Assembly (NCBI GenBank): GCA_026120185.1
Contig: JANUWF010002207.1
Location: 2,357,501 to 2,421,500, forward strand
DNA from: Voacanga thouarsii
Taxonomy: Eukaryota; Streptophyta; Magnoliopsida; Gentianales; Apocynaceae
DNA length: 64,000 nucleotides
Direction of reading: 5' to 3'
In this document: positions 46,291-57,790 of the stretch, in pieces
Layout: each line of letters begins with the position of its first letter
Position numbering within the stretch: position 1 is the stretch's first letter
Position numbers and translations under genes: made by a program
Notes under the pieces: generated by a model
Databases searched by the model: none
What the model was told of the DNA's origin: nothing
The model's input: only the letters and a program-made list of their open reading frames with translations

Positions 46291-49200
46291 TGATATTTTT
46301 ATGCCCTAGAGGCAATCACTTATATGTTTTATATGAAGATAAAATTGCAAGCCAAACATAGCCAAAAAACTAGCCACGTGAACAACAAAAACGCAGCACA
46401 CCTGCGTGAAGAAGAAAAAGGGGAAAAAAAATATTTTCTTTTACCTATTCTTGTTGATCTCACACTCAGCTGAACTGGAATATACGGAACTGGGGTAGGC
46501 ACGCTCATAGAAGCCTCTGGTGCAACCCCTGCAAGCCTTCTACTTCGTCTTTGCATGTAGATGAACGCCTAGCTTTCGGTCTTCCAGTATATGGCCTGCC
46601 TAATCTCGTTTGGTGAACAACTTAGGGACTAAAGAATATTTTTTGGAGAGGGAGAGGGAAAAACGTCTGGTATTTTTCACAGAGAGGAACCATTGGGGAA
46701 AAACACCGTCTGTTCCTTATCTCCTGTTTAACCTAAATAAAACCCTATGTTAAACTGGATTGGGCCATTGGACACTTAGTTTAACCTCTTTGGGCTTAAT
46801 TAATTATTCTAACTAAAACCAAATAAATGGCCCAATTAATAAATAATTAATTTTTCAGCCCAAATAAACCAGTCCAATTAATTAAGCCTATATTAGTTTA
46901 GTCCCAGGTTAATCTTTAATTATTCAAACTGAGCCAAAGCCCTGAATAATTAATTAACCCACCAAACTAATTTAATTAATTCTCTCTCCATGGACCTTTA
47001 TTTTATTCTAGCCCAATAATTAAATCAGGCTACTTAAATAAAATAAATTCCATTTAATTTAAGATCAATTCTTTAGCCCATATTTAATTAGGACTCACGG
47101 TCTATACTGGGGACCAAAAGACACACCGCCTTAGCTACTAAAATGACCAAAATACCCTTGCCATAAAAATAGCTGTATTCTGCATTTTAAATATTTCCTA
47201 ATATCACCATAAGGAAATATTGACCCCAAGGACAATGCTGCGTTCTCAAAGTCTCCGACTTACAGGTGAAATGACTAAAATACCCCTCTACACATCGCCG
47301 TACATTTAGAGAGGAAGAAGCATACTAACACCCCTCTAAATGACATCTACCATCCTTAGGCTTCTACCCCAATGATCCACGACTTCCTGGAGTGTTTCCA
47401 CTTTCCAAGGGAGCTATCCTGAAGCAAACATCCAAGTCATGTTTCTCAGGGCCCTGGTTAATTTAGACCATTTGGACAACCACAAGGGGCGATATAGTGC
47501 AGAAACTATCTTGTATAAGTCTGTCTTAACTAACTAGTCACACATACCCAACATGCAAGTATATTGGCCCTACGATAGAACCTCAACTACAGCAAATCAA
47601 AGTATATACTTCCAGCTTCGCCAGACTACCAACTCACACTCAAGTCGTAGAGTACTAGTCCACGCTGTAGCGGTAGTAGTCTAGGTTTCTACCATATAGT
47701 ACTTTGAGAAACCACTACTACATGTCCTGTTCTACGTATTCGAAATATGCTTATGTCATGAAGTGAGTGGACTACTCACTGGCTAAAGGTAAGTCATTCC
47801 CCATTTGGAATTCATAACATAATAACCTAAACATGATGAGATTCCCAATCTCATCAATAGGTTAAGAACAAATGTTTATGTGTTAAATAACCCGTGATCC
47901 ATACCTTACTGTGAAAGACCACCATTCACATGAATCACTTATTTAAACACAATGGGTCTATTTTAAACGAAAATCGTGCACAAACAAAAAGTAAATTCAC
48001 AAATAATTTCTGAAAATAAATTCTTTCATTAAAATATTCAATTTTACATCAGAAACCTAGTCTAAGAGGGCATACAATCCAACATTATATGACACATTTT
48101 ATTTAATAAAAGGCGCTATTTATCTTACATTTATTTTGGTTTACTTTTGTGTAATATAACTGTTAGATAAAGTCTCTAGTACAACACTGTGTTAAGGAAA
48201 TCATGATATGAGATTCCTACTACATTGTATAGTATTAGTATTTAAATAGTCCCTAGTCATAGTATTAATGAAATAAGACATCATTAATGCATTAAGACTA
48301 GCATATGTTAGACTTCCTAATTCAATCAGGCAGTGTTTCTTATATCCATGAGTATTGAGATACTCAAAGTTAACACGTGGATGCTTGTCAATAGAACAAG
48401 TACATTAGATGACCTAACTATGAGATGATCACATGGATAACTATTTATTGCCAATGATATAATCTCAATATAGCAAATGTGCAAGTATCTTTAGACTTGA
48501 GATTTCCAAGGTACTTTGTTGCTGAGCATTGTGCTTTGATTCCAATCTCTGGAGCCAGATCGAGGGCTGCGTATGAGATGGATATTGGGTACATTGTGAG
48601 GTAAACGAAAGTAGTTGAGAGAGTCAATAAAGGATTCACCACTCCTAATAATACAGGCTTATATCTCATGGCCACTTATAAGAATTACTACTCGAGAAGT
48701 CCTTGGTCAAGGCGACTGTGTATTGGAAACAGTTCCAATTGATATACATCTAGAGTACTGAGTTCCTTGTACAAGTACTATTATATTCGGGCCAAAATTA
48801 ATATATTCTGGAGGGAGTTGGCACTAATTCCGTACTCCAAACCGAATGAGATATTGCATGGTGAAAGGAGTGAATTGCACTATAGTTTGTTATTGAAGGG
48901 TTCATGTCAAGCCACTTAACTTCCTGGACTCTTGGGTGGTCATAATGGGTTTCTAGATAGTACTTATGATCTAGGACTATAGGTTTATTAATTGATGAAT
49001 TAATAAACTAATCCTGATTAGAATTGATATGATTAATTCTAATTAATTATAGATTATTAATCTCAAAGACATTTGCATTAATTCATATTCACTACCGATT
49101 GATTGGGAAACCAAATAGGTCTCACACAATAGAGGATTATGTACTTAAGATGTTATTTGATAACATAGTGGGGTTAATTGCAAAAAAGAGAAGTTGTTAT

Positions 49201-49763
49201 GACCAAATTATAATTAGTTATAATTTATAGGTCAAATTGTAATTATGAGAACTTGATTATTCCAATTACAATTAGAGAATTCTAATTGTTTTAGAATTCT
49301 CAGTTTTTCAGTGATTTTCGTGACATATAGGAGATATGCACGAAACCTAAGGAGTAAGAGATTCACAGAAAACAACTCTCCAAAAACCCTTCTCTTCTTC
49401 TCTCTTTCGCATTGTTCTTCTTCAAAACCCTAGCCACCATTCTTGGTTTCTGCTAGCATAGAAACATCTTGGTGCTTGAGAATGATCCTCCATGTGGATT
49501 TTTGTTAAAGATAATCACACACTATGATTGTAGTGGCTGGACATTCGACTCTTATGGTGTTTGATCAAGAGGATTGCTGGATCATGCCACAATCATTAGA
49601 CAAGAAGAAGGAAAACTTTGTTTTTCAGACGCACAAAGAAAGGTAAAACCATTACCTTTTGTTCCTTGTTAAACTTATTTTAGATCACATGCTTGTGGTC
49701 GTAGGGCTTGGATTTCTTAGTTTCCGCCACAGTACTCGTTATTGTGATATAGAAATCCTATCA
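46291..49763 (+). repeat. 3' LTR of the plus-strand Angela-like element, interrupted
   Basis: 46291-46333 and 48090-49763 together give about 1.72 kb matching 2047-3789. Blocks include GCCCTAGAGGCAATCAC, AACTGTTAGATAAAG, GCCAGATCGAGGGCTG and the hairpin at 48983-49008. It ends CCTATCA at 49763. The nested solo LTR sits 43 bp into it. Confidence 0.88.
46334..48084 (-). mobile_element. Solo LTR of the second copia family, nested in an Angela-like LTR
   Basis: It runs TGAAGATAAAATTGC to ATCCAACA, with perfect duplications TTATA (46329-46333 and 48085-48089). It is 1751 bp and the reverse complement of the LTR 17913-19767; the minus strand starts TGTTGGATTGTATGCCC. Its 46320-46560 part contains a GC-richer stretch (complement of CGAAGTAGAAGGCTTGCAGG) matching 19570-19620. 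Confidence 0.93.
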
Positions 49764-51419
49764 CGACTATCCTTATTTCTTGTGCTATGACAAATAACGA
49801 CAACTGAATAATAACCTTTTCTGCTGACTTTTATTCGAATGACATACTTTGATTCTTGCCAAATTTCATGCTCTCTACACTATATATATATTTTTTAACT
49901 CCATTATTTTAGTCTTTAACTGATATTTTTGCTTGTTTCCTACTACTTATTATTATTGCTAATATTGCCTAGTGCTTATTGTTGGCCTTATTTTGGGCAT
50001 TCTCTTGTTATTACTGTCAATTTACTACTGATTATTTCTCTGCTACTTATTTTTCTTATTATTTTATTGATGACAACGGTGGAGAGAAAATATATTATTG
50101 GGGGATTGTGAATTGATGAGTTTACGCGGTTATGGTGATTGTGCTATGGACTAAGAGAAGATTGTGATGTGGAGACTGGAAAATTCTTGGGCTGAATTGA
50201 TGATTTTATGTGGTTATGAAGACTGTGCTGTAGACTAGGAGGAGATTCTGATATGCAGACTGAAAATTTCTTAAGAAAGTTGTGATTCTGTGAAATACAT
50301 TTTTGGGATTTGAGTTGATCAAATATTATGCTGTGCAAATTTTTTTTTTTTTTTTTTTTTTGTTATCATGATATCTCTTTTACTAGTTTTTTATCCTTAT
50401 AAATATGGGTTTTGAATGATGAATATATTGTCGTTGTAAGTTGGTTATGATTTGAAATTTCTGGATTCTGATTGTGACTACTTCTGAAGATGATAAATCC
50501 ATACAGTTTAAGATGAATTATAACTATTCATGGTTATTGTTTGAGAATGTGGTCTGTGAAGAATTGAGTGATTTGATGGACACTATGTTGAGATGTTATT
50601 GTTGTTAAGGACTAAGGAGATTGAAGTGTGTGTATGAATTTATTGTGCATTCCAACTAATTGAGATTTAGTTGAAAGATTTGTTTTGAATATGGTTTTTA
50701 AATGCATTTTGCAAAATGTTTGCTTTGATAATGAGGATATGCAAATGAATCCTATGAAATTTGTCGTGCTTCTTTTGGTTGCTAAGTAAACTTCTCAAGT
50801 TGAATTTCCTTGAGAAAAACGAGTAAAGAAAAATAGTGATCTATACTCTTGGGGTTTTTTTTTTTTTTTTACTCTGCACATACACAGGGGGAGTTTTGGA
50901 CTTGCATTTTCTCAATCTAAAAAGCTAGTCCAAAATGTGTTTTTAAAAGGCTAACTTCTACCTAATTTTACTCCCCTTTTAGATGCATATTTTGGAAGTT
51001 CAAAACTTTGAAATCCAGTGTTAATTTTAAAATGCACTTTTTAGCTCTATATTTTATAATTCATATATGCACATACTACGGGGAAGTATTACATCTTCTG
51101 ATTTATTTTCTATTCCTCCTCATGTACATACCTATATATTATTTTTGTGACTACCATTTGCAACTATTTCCTTGTGAAATAGTCCTTTGAAGGGTGGAAG
51201 AAAGGAGGATAAGGAGCTAGATTAGGCCATAAGCTCTTTGAGCCATGTTTATGACTACATGCTTTAATTTTCTATCTTAATCTCATAAGCACTCTTTGAG
51301 TCCTACAATGAGAGATTGCATTTCAGTGAAAAATACTCTTCTTTCTCTTGGACTAACATGTTCGTACTGTACATATCATTGTCTTTTATATCACAATCCC
51401 ATCAAGTTTGTCATCATTC
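49764..51419 (+). other. Probable non-coding region between pol and 3' LTR of a SIRE/Maximus-type copia
   Basis: No coding motif is present. A GGGGGAGTTTTGG phrase at 50888, poly-T runs (50340-50362, 50853-50868) and a terminal AAAAGGGGGGAGA tract are typical of the long 3' spacer of SIRE-type elements. A duplicated segment of about 85 bp lies at 50113-50275. The pol of this element is not in the window; the left side is cut by the Angela-like LTR end. Confidence 0.5.
50113..50275 (+). repeat. Tandem duplication of about 85 bp
   Basis: TTGATGAGTTTACGCGGTTATGG... (50113) and TTGATGATTTTATGTGGTTATG... (50200) continue in parallel through GTAGACTAGGAGGAGATTCTG to GAAAATTTCTT. The copies differ at many sites, so it is old. 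Confidence 0.8.
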
Positions 51420-51434
51420 AAAAAGGGGGGAGAT
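51420..51434 (+). other. Polypurine tract (SIRE-type)
   Basis: AAAAAGGGGGGAGAT immediately before TGTTAGCCC, the typical arrangement in SIRE/Maximus copia elements. Confidence 0.72.
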
Positions 51435-52740
51435 TGTTAGCCCTAAGGTCATTCTCCTTCATTTTGACTTATGACAAATATTGATGAAAACTAACTTGTG
51501 TGATCTATATATGATAAGATATGTTCGACCTCAATTCTTCCAAGACATACTATTGAGAGTGCTAAGCATCTCTTGAGAAACGGAACCCAAGAATGGGTGA
51601 CAAAATATAGGACAAGCTTAAGAGATTATATACCAAGAAGCTCTTGAGAATAATCATGGACTAGGAATCATTTGTCAAGGTATGTTGTGTAAATTCCTAT
51701 GTCTTCTTTACCTTATAGTTTAATTTATTTCTACCTTAAAGCATATAAACAAAAAGATTTCAAAGTATTAAGTCTTTAGAATTTTGGATTAAATAGTTTG
51801 GCTAGCTTTGCATCCAAAAGCCTTGTCCAAAAATCTGTGAACAGTGTCAAAATATTTCTACTTAAAAACGTAGCATATTAGACTCACATTTTGAATGCAC
51901 CCTCATCTGATTCTTGAGTCCAGTACTTTGGAAATCTGATAGTGAGAAACTAGCCGTTGGTGTCTTAATTTTTGCTTCTATAAAAGCTTTCAAAACTCAA
52001 TTTTCAAGCAGATTTTTGGGCCATCTTTCCCAGAAACACTCTTACACTTCAGAATACAAAAATCTCCCTTTTCATTGTACTACAAAGTGAAATTAAATTT
52101 CTCTAATAATAAAAAGGTACATGTGCTTAAACTGTTCATATCTACTCAATCTGTGAGCTATTTTAGTATTTCTCTCTGTGATTTGTTATGTAACAAGGTT
52201 GTGGTGTAAAAGCCATTTGGGGTGAGCCTTGTTTGGTAAATATATCAAGGTTGTGATGTAAAACCCGGTTGGGGTGAACCTTGATTATGTATTTGTAGAG
52301 GTTGGGCATAAAACCAAGCATAGTGATCGAACTATTATAAATTCTTTAGTCCTTTCTTTAGCATTTCATCTTCACTTTATCTCTGCCTTTTTGAGGGTCA
52401 TTAGATCAAAGAACTTTATCTTAATTTCTACAATTATTGATCAATTTTAAAGACCTTTTTGTTCTACAGAAAGTCTATATTTAATGCCTTAATTGTCCAT
52501 CTTTAAAACAAACTATAGTCTTGCCATTTAGTGGTGCTTTAAAAAATTCATAGCTGCACTCCTACAGCTACAAAACTAATATGATATTTATACTTGCATT
52601 TTTACTCTTCATCCTACTTAAGAGCTATATACTCCTCCTTACATTCACTGATTTGATCAAAGACTTTTATGTAGTTGAGTGAATCTGTTATTGTTGCTTT
52701 ATCTACCCATCTTAAGTATAGATCTTCTTTTCATCATTTA
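51435..52740 (+). repeat. 3' LTR of the SIRE/Maximus-type copia, right end uncertain
   Basis: It begins TGTTAGCCCTAAGG after a polypurine tract. It contains a tandem pair of 37-bp units (52195-52231 and 52247-52283: AAGGTTGTG.TGTAAAA...GGGGTGA.CCTTG) and a GTAGAGGTTGGGCATAAAACC block at 52298, which are of SIRE-LTR character. No second LTR exists in the window, so the end at about 52740 is a guess. Confidence 0.55.
52195..52283 (+). repeat. Direct repeat of 37 bp in the SIRE-type LTR
   Basis: Two units at 52195 and 52247 separated by 15 bp, about 85% identical by eye. Confidence 0.8.
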
Positions 52741-52989
52741 GATGAGTTTTGAAAGTTCTTTAGCAGCACATTGTATTTTTGAACTCTCACTTTGTTTAGC
52801 CTTGATAAAAAAGACATCAAAGATTTTTCGAATCGCAAAGGATGAATAAAGGATATGACCAAGGTACCACCACAATCTAACAACACGCAATGCAGTTACA
52901 CCACCACAACATAATTCTGCACACAATCCCCACAATGTACAATTTTTAATCAATCCAAAACAACATAAATCCACAAAATCAATTAAACC

Positions 52990-53545
52990 TAACCTCTTTT
53001 CAAAACCTATCATTGGGAAGGAGGCATCACCATTTGCTTCATCTTTTGCGTTAGTGCCTCCATATTTGCCTCCAATGCTTCCATTGCATCCACCTTGTGT
53101 ACTCCATGAACATGAGCTCTTGACCATGGACTACCCTATGCATAACTATTTGTTGCAAAATTTTCAATCAAATTAAACACCTCCCCCAGGATCTTAGAGT
53201 TAATAAAACCTCCAGAAGATGTATCAACTAATTGCTTTGTAGCAAAGCTCAACCCACTATGAAAGATCTATGTTTCCATATCGAGCTCGAACCCATGATA
53301 AGGACACTTTCTAAGCATCTCCTTGAACCTCTCCCAGCACTCATAAAGATTTTTAGATTCTAATTATTAGAAGGCAAGAATATCAATCCTGAGCTAGGAT
53401 GTTCTAACTGGGAGAAAATATTTTGCTAAAAAATTTTCAATTAAAACATTCCACGTGGCAATGGATTCGACTGGCAAAGATTTTATTCAAGATTTTTCTC
53501 TATCTCTCAAAGAAAAGGGAAAAAGCCTTAATTGTAACAAATTGG
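52990..53545 (-). pseudogene. Athila/Tat-type gypsy gag fragment
   Basis: The minus strand from 53545 reads PFSLRE, then KSLPVESIATWNVLIENFLA, KYFLP, YECWERFKEMLRKCPYHGFE, QIFHSGLSFATKQLVDTSSG, GFINSKILGEVFNLIENFAT and finally HKVDAMEALEANMEALTQKM. This is the retrotransposon Gag domain (PF03732-type) as found in Athila/Tat/Ogre elements. Stops interrupt it after KYFLPVRTS and near 53370. The open frame 53127-52738 overlapping its end is in another frame and is not the product. Neither protease nor RT follows to the left, and the N-terminus cannot be traced right of 53545. Confidence 0.85.
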
Positions 53546-54132
53546 GACACTAGTAATAATAATGACCATCACTCCTACGATTATAACAATTATATCTTCC
53601 TCTTTCTTGTACCCCTTCTTCTTATGTCATAAGCACTTCACTCCTCCCACTTTGCTTAATTTTTCTTAGACACTTATAGGACATGTGCTCATAGCTCCCG
53701 AATATTTTGCATATAGTGTTTCTCAATATTTTTTGTATTCCATTCTTTGAATATTTTTGTGCTCCTCCCACGTAAACTTTCTCACTCCAATACTCCTCAC
53801 TCCCATGTTCTTCTTATTCGTATTCCTAATTTTGTTCCTCAAAACTACCATATCCTTTCCTACTCAAATATAGTTCTCTATTATTTTTACTCCTCCTACT
53901 CCAATCATCCATGGGACTTAAGTTTCCACATTCTTTATCGTTTTCCTTATATTCGCACATGTTTCAAAATATATACAGACTTGCAAATTAGAACTTTTGA
54001 TCAATTAGCATTACCTTAAGAATTGCTCAAGAATTGACCAGCAAGCAGGGAAAATTTGGAGAAAAGAGGAAGAATGTGCAGGCTGCGGCACTAGGTCTGT
54101 TAACTTAATGCGACCTCAAGGTCCATTTCACT

Positions 54133-54154
54133 AATGTGACCTTGAGGTCACATT
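54133..54154. repeat. Perfect palindrome AATGTGACCT-TG-AGGTCACATT
   Basis: Ten-base perfect arms around a two-base centre. Confidence 0.9.
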
Positions 54155-54299
54155 ACCATAATGCAATGTCAAAATTTTTTTCCTAATATTCTCGTTTTCT
54201 AGGAAAAAAAAGTAGGCTCCTGGTTGCATTCGCTATTTTTGTATGGTTGCGTTCGCATGCGACTTCTCTACAAATGGAAAATCGAGTGAGGCAGCCCCA

Positions 54300-54317
54300 C
54301 TGTCAGAATTCTGACAG
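54300..54317. repeat. 18-bp perfect palindrome CTGTCAGAATTCTGACAG
   Basis: Self-complementary over all 18 bases, 145 bp from the previous palindrome. Confidence 0.9.
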
Positions 54318-55394
54318 AAAATAGAGCCATTTTTCAGAAATTCTGTCTCAGTTAGCATAGTAGTAAGCACCCATAACCAACCCTCAGCAACAGTTTTTTG
54401 GTCAGCTTGTGTTCACCCACCAAACCGAAGAAGCCTCTCTCAATTGCATCAAAAGCTGGTAGCAAAACTGCATGAACACACGAAAACATAGCCAGCAGAA
54501 GATGAGTTCCCACCTTCTACAAACTGTAAAGGCGTAACATTATTTGTTTAATAAAATAACAACTGCCTTTATCACAAGTTGATCTCAATTGTACCATATC
54601 ATCAAACAAACCCAGTCGACACACCAACTGCTAGCACTGAAAATCAGAACCCAAGTTTTGGTGAGCACAAGTTCACACACGCACAACCGAGACATTAAGC
54701 TGCAACCAAAGTCATGGCCATAGCAGTTTGCTTGAACAAAAAAACTCACACATATTACAACCATTTGGGTGTACTATACACACTTATAATCCTACAATCG
54801 AAAGACATTTTTCTTCCTCTGCCCCAAGCCAAAGGAAACAAAGAAAAACCTCCCTCAACTCTCTCTTGTTTCAGCTATAGATTCAGCACCGCTGGCCTTC
54901 TTTTCTCTAAGACAATTGAAGCCCTTCTCATGGCAAATCTTCTCAAGGTAGACTGATATTTCTACTTCAAGTTCTTCAATCCTTTCTCTATTTTCTTTTC
55001 CCTTTTGGCCAAAATCAAGGAGGGGCTGAGTGCTTCTCTTTTTTCTCTCATGATCACAAGAAAACCCTAGGGGATCTAAATGGGTTCTTCTCTACTCTCA
55101 AAGGATTGAACTTGTTAGGCAAGGAATCACCAACCGAGCTTTTAGATTGGCTATATTAAAAGGTAACTATGGTGCCTAAACAAAAGTTTAGTTGAGTGAT
55201 ATGGTCGTATGAATATTGAAGGTGGGATTAAGGTTTTTATGTATTCTTGGAGATATCATTATATTTTGGACTAAATGAACCAATTATTCTTGTAAAGTCA
55301 AGTAATCTAACCCTATATGTTATTTATGGATATCACAATATGATTACTGTTATTTATTGTGAATAATGTTTATTTGTACTATTAACATTATCAA

Positions 55395-55428
55395 TAATAC
55401 AGACACACAGACACACAGACACAGACAG

Positions 55429-55463
<35 letters not shown>

Positions 55464-55466
55464 ACA
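55395..55466. repeat. Compound (ACAGAC)n-(AC)n-(AT)n microsatellite
   Basis: ACAGACACACAGACACACAG units, then about 14 AC units and a short AT tract. Confidence 0.9.
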
Positions 55467-56079
55467 CTAACTATTAAAATTTATTATATATTATTTTCTT
55501 ATTATTACCATGGCTAATATTTATTAATGATTTAATTATTTAAGTATTTACTTACTATGTATTTTATCATTTATTTATTTACTGATATTTGAAGCTAGTG
55601 AAGTGATTTGTGTATGAGTATTGAATCTATACATAATGATGTTTAATATAATATATTGTGAGATACAATCCCTACCAAGATATATTTACGTTTAATAGTT
55701 TTATTATTACTAATTAGTGCATTATTATTATTGTGTTCAATTAATATAATATGAAAATTATATTATTCTCTCGTAATATATTAATATGTTACTATTAATA
55801 TTTATATTTGTTTTTGTTTAAATTATTATTTTCTATTTATTGAATTCTAAAATGATTAATTATTAAAATTATTGTTTGTCGTTATTTAAGCAATATTAAT
55901 TATTGTGAATATTTATTATTAAAACCATTATTTAATTATTATAATATTAACCATATTATTAATAGCTATTCAATTAAAACTCAATCATTAGTTATTATTA
56001 ATTGCTGTTAGTAAAATCATTATTTACAACTTATTAATACAACTATTAACTAATATTTGTTAACACTGCCACTATTATT

Positions 56080-56108
56080 ATTGTCATCATCATCATCATC
56101 ATCATTAT
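56080..56108. repeat. (CAT)n trinucleotide repeat
   Basis: Eight uninterrupted CAT-type units within the Tekay-type LTR. Confidence 0.85.
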
Positions 56109-56772
56109 TTTCTTCTTTCCACTTGGTAGTATGCGTATAGTATGAATTTTATATTGGTGGACTTAATATTATGTGCCTTGATACAGTAGGGGGTTTGATT
56201 GCGTACTTTGCTGTGAGGCTAATTAGAACAGTGATTGATTAAGTTTTTTAATTTTCCATGATAATAAGAGAGGGTTTCCAAAGTCAATGGACAACACAAT
56301 AATTTGAGAATAAACCTTGTGGACCAAAGAGGCAAGCCCTTACATTATAATGTTTGGTTCTAAAGCACTGTAATGCAAGTCATTTGTGCAATGTATGTTG
56401 ACTTAACGTTATGATTATTTGGAATGCAAGTTTGATTATTTTATGTAAAGGCTTTTATTCAAAAAGGGGTTTAAATGAAAAATCACCTTTCATTTATAGA
56501 ACATGTTTTTCACAATTTAGTTGGAAACTATGCTTGCATGACCAAGTATTGAAAACGTTTTGAATTGAGTTTTGGATCTTGAACAAAATAACGAAGCATT
56601 GAGTACTCATTAAGGGTAGACCACTAGAACTAACTTTTGAAAGGTAGGGTAAGTCCCTCAGTAGGAGGCCACCTCTGAGATATGACATCTATCTTGAAAA
56701 GGTGATAGTCCGTGTAGGTTAAGCTAGTCTGAGCTAGCACTACAGTCCAAGTGTAACACCCCACTAGCAACG

Positions 56773-57524
56773 TGTAATACCCCACCTTTTTATCTTTGAC
56801 TAGCTACTATTTGTAATAGGATGTGAATTTGTATCAATGGCCAGAACAAAAGTTTGTTGGTATAGTGAGAAAAATATTTTGGTATGATAATATTTGGTTG
56901 GGACCATGATATAATTATTGGATTTGTTCTACACGTACCCAAAATCTTTGAAAGGCTACTATTATTAATAAAATAAGAATTTGAGGGTATGCTGAGAATA
57001 CAAATTGATCTGTGCGATGAAACACATATTTTGGCGTGAATTATGCTATCTGGGTCATCGGGGGCATTTTCGTCATTTTAACTGTGCTCGCAACTTGGAT
57101 CGCAAATTTGACCAAGCAGAGAAGGAATTGAAGAATTTAAGAATTACGAATGGATTTAGTAGAATTTTTGGAGTTGAATGGTGAAATAAAATATTTTTTA
57201 ATTTCGGACTCGATTGTGGTCATTTTTGAGAAAAATTAGAAATGCGAGTAAAAGTTGGACGTGTGGCGATATATTTTCACACATATATGTATTATTTCTC
57301 TTGAAAAATTCAGGACAAGTATGACGCATCAAAAGTGTGGTGGACCCTAGAGGCTCGTGCTACATCTTGGACATGTTGTACTCGTGAGTGCATGTACCAG
57401 AAGCTAAATTCTTGTACTTTCTATGTTGGTAAAAAGTTTTCCACTGCCTATTGAGTGAAGTTTGTTATAAAGACCCCTTGTCTAAACAATCAGACGGGAC
57501 AACATCCCACAAAATTATAGCCCA
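56773..57524 (+). repeat. Internally deleted plus-strand Tekay-type LTR
   Basis: 56773-57272 starts TGTAATACCCC and matches the first 500 bp of the 3' LTR at 7860. It then jumps near 57275-57283 to the last quarter of a related LTR (…GAAGTTTGTTATAAAGACC…). About 3 kb of LTR is deleted at that joint. The terminal 28 bp are missing, replaced by the start of the inverted copy at 57525. Confidence 0.75.
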
Positions 57525-57790
57525 ACACCCCATATTTCCATAATATAGTGGGCTGTAACTTTGTGGAATGTCGTCCCATTTGATTGCTCAGACAAGGGGT
57601 CTTTATAAAAAACTTCACTCAAAAGGCAGCAGAAACTTTTTTTTTCAACATAGAATGTACAAGAATTTGGCTTCTAATACATACACTCATGAGTACAACA
57701 GGTCCAAGATGTATCACGAGCCTCTGGGAGACCACCGCACTTTCGTTGCGCCTCTGATCTTGAAGTTTTCAAAGGAAATAACACGCGTGT
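57283..57790. repeat. Fold-back inverted repeat, arms of about 242 bp, 24-bp spacer
   Basis: 57283-57524 and 57549-57790 are reverse complements with scattered mismatches. Landmarks: TTGTACTCGTGAGTGCATGT / ACACTCATGAGTACAACA, AAGACCCCTTGTC / GACAAGGGGTCTT, and AGCCCA / TGGGCT at the centre. Confidence 0.92.

Larger units (their letters stand above)
44707..49763 (+). mobile_element. Truncated plus-strand Angela-like copia element (RT to 3' LTR)
   Basis: Only the second half survives: RT and RNase H (44715-46279), PPT (46280-46290) and 3' LTR (46291-49763), the last interrupted by a solo LTR. It belongs to the same family as the minus-strand element to its left, as RT blocks and LTRs match closely in inverted orientation. 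The two meet at 44706/44707 with loss of one element's LTR and the other's 5' half. Confidence 0.88.
53550..54955. other. Unassigned segment with two perfect palindromes and GC-rich phrases
   Basis: It contains no recognised protein. 54085-54320 has repeated phrases (GCGACCTCAAGGTCC, GTGACCTTGAGGTCAC, TGCGTTCGCATGCGAC) like the phrase patches of the Athila-like LTRs. It may be an LTR piece belonging to the adjacent minus-strand gag. 54400-54950 could include the upstream part of the Tekay-type LTR that follows. Confidence 0.4.
54960..56766 (+). repeat. Plus-strand Tekay-type LTR fragment
   Basis: It is colinear, in reverse complement, with 27575-30383. Shared blocks include the leader-like TCTCAAAGGATTGAAC near 55097, AT-rich body with microsatellites, AATGCAAGTTTGATTATTTTA near 56425, GGTAGACCACTAGAACTAAC near 56615 and GCTAGCACTACAGTCCAAGTG near 56730. 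It ends with GTGTAACACCCC close to 56766, just before a different LTR starts at 56773. The last 600 bp of a full LTR end are missing, so it is truncated at the 3' side. The start is uncertain. Confidence 0.65.

Noticed and set aside
49929..50111. Hydrophobic 60-residue frame suggestive of an env-like protein after pol
   Set aside because: Short, composed of Leu/Ile/Tyr from AT-rich sequence, and without a furin-type site, coiled coil or upstream pol in frame.
52738..53127. 129-residue minus-strand frame with a Gly- and Cys-rich look
   Set aside because: Its first part is a frame-shifted reading of the Athila/Tat-type gag end (HKVDAMEALEANMEAL is in the real frame), and the rest is not conserved in any recognised family.
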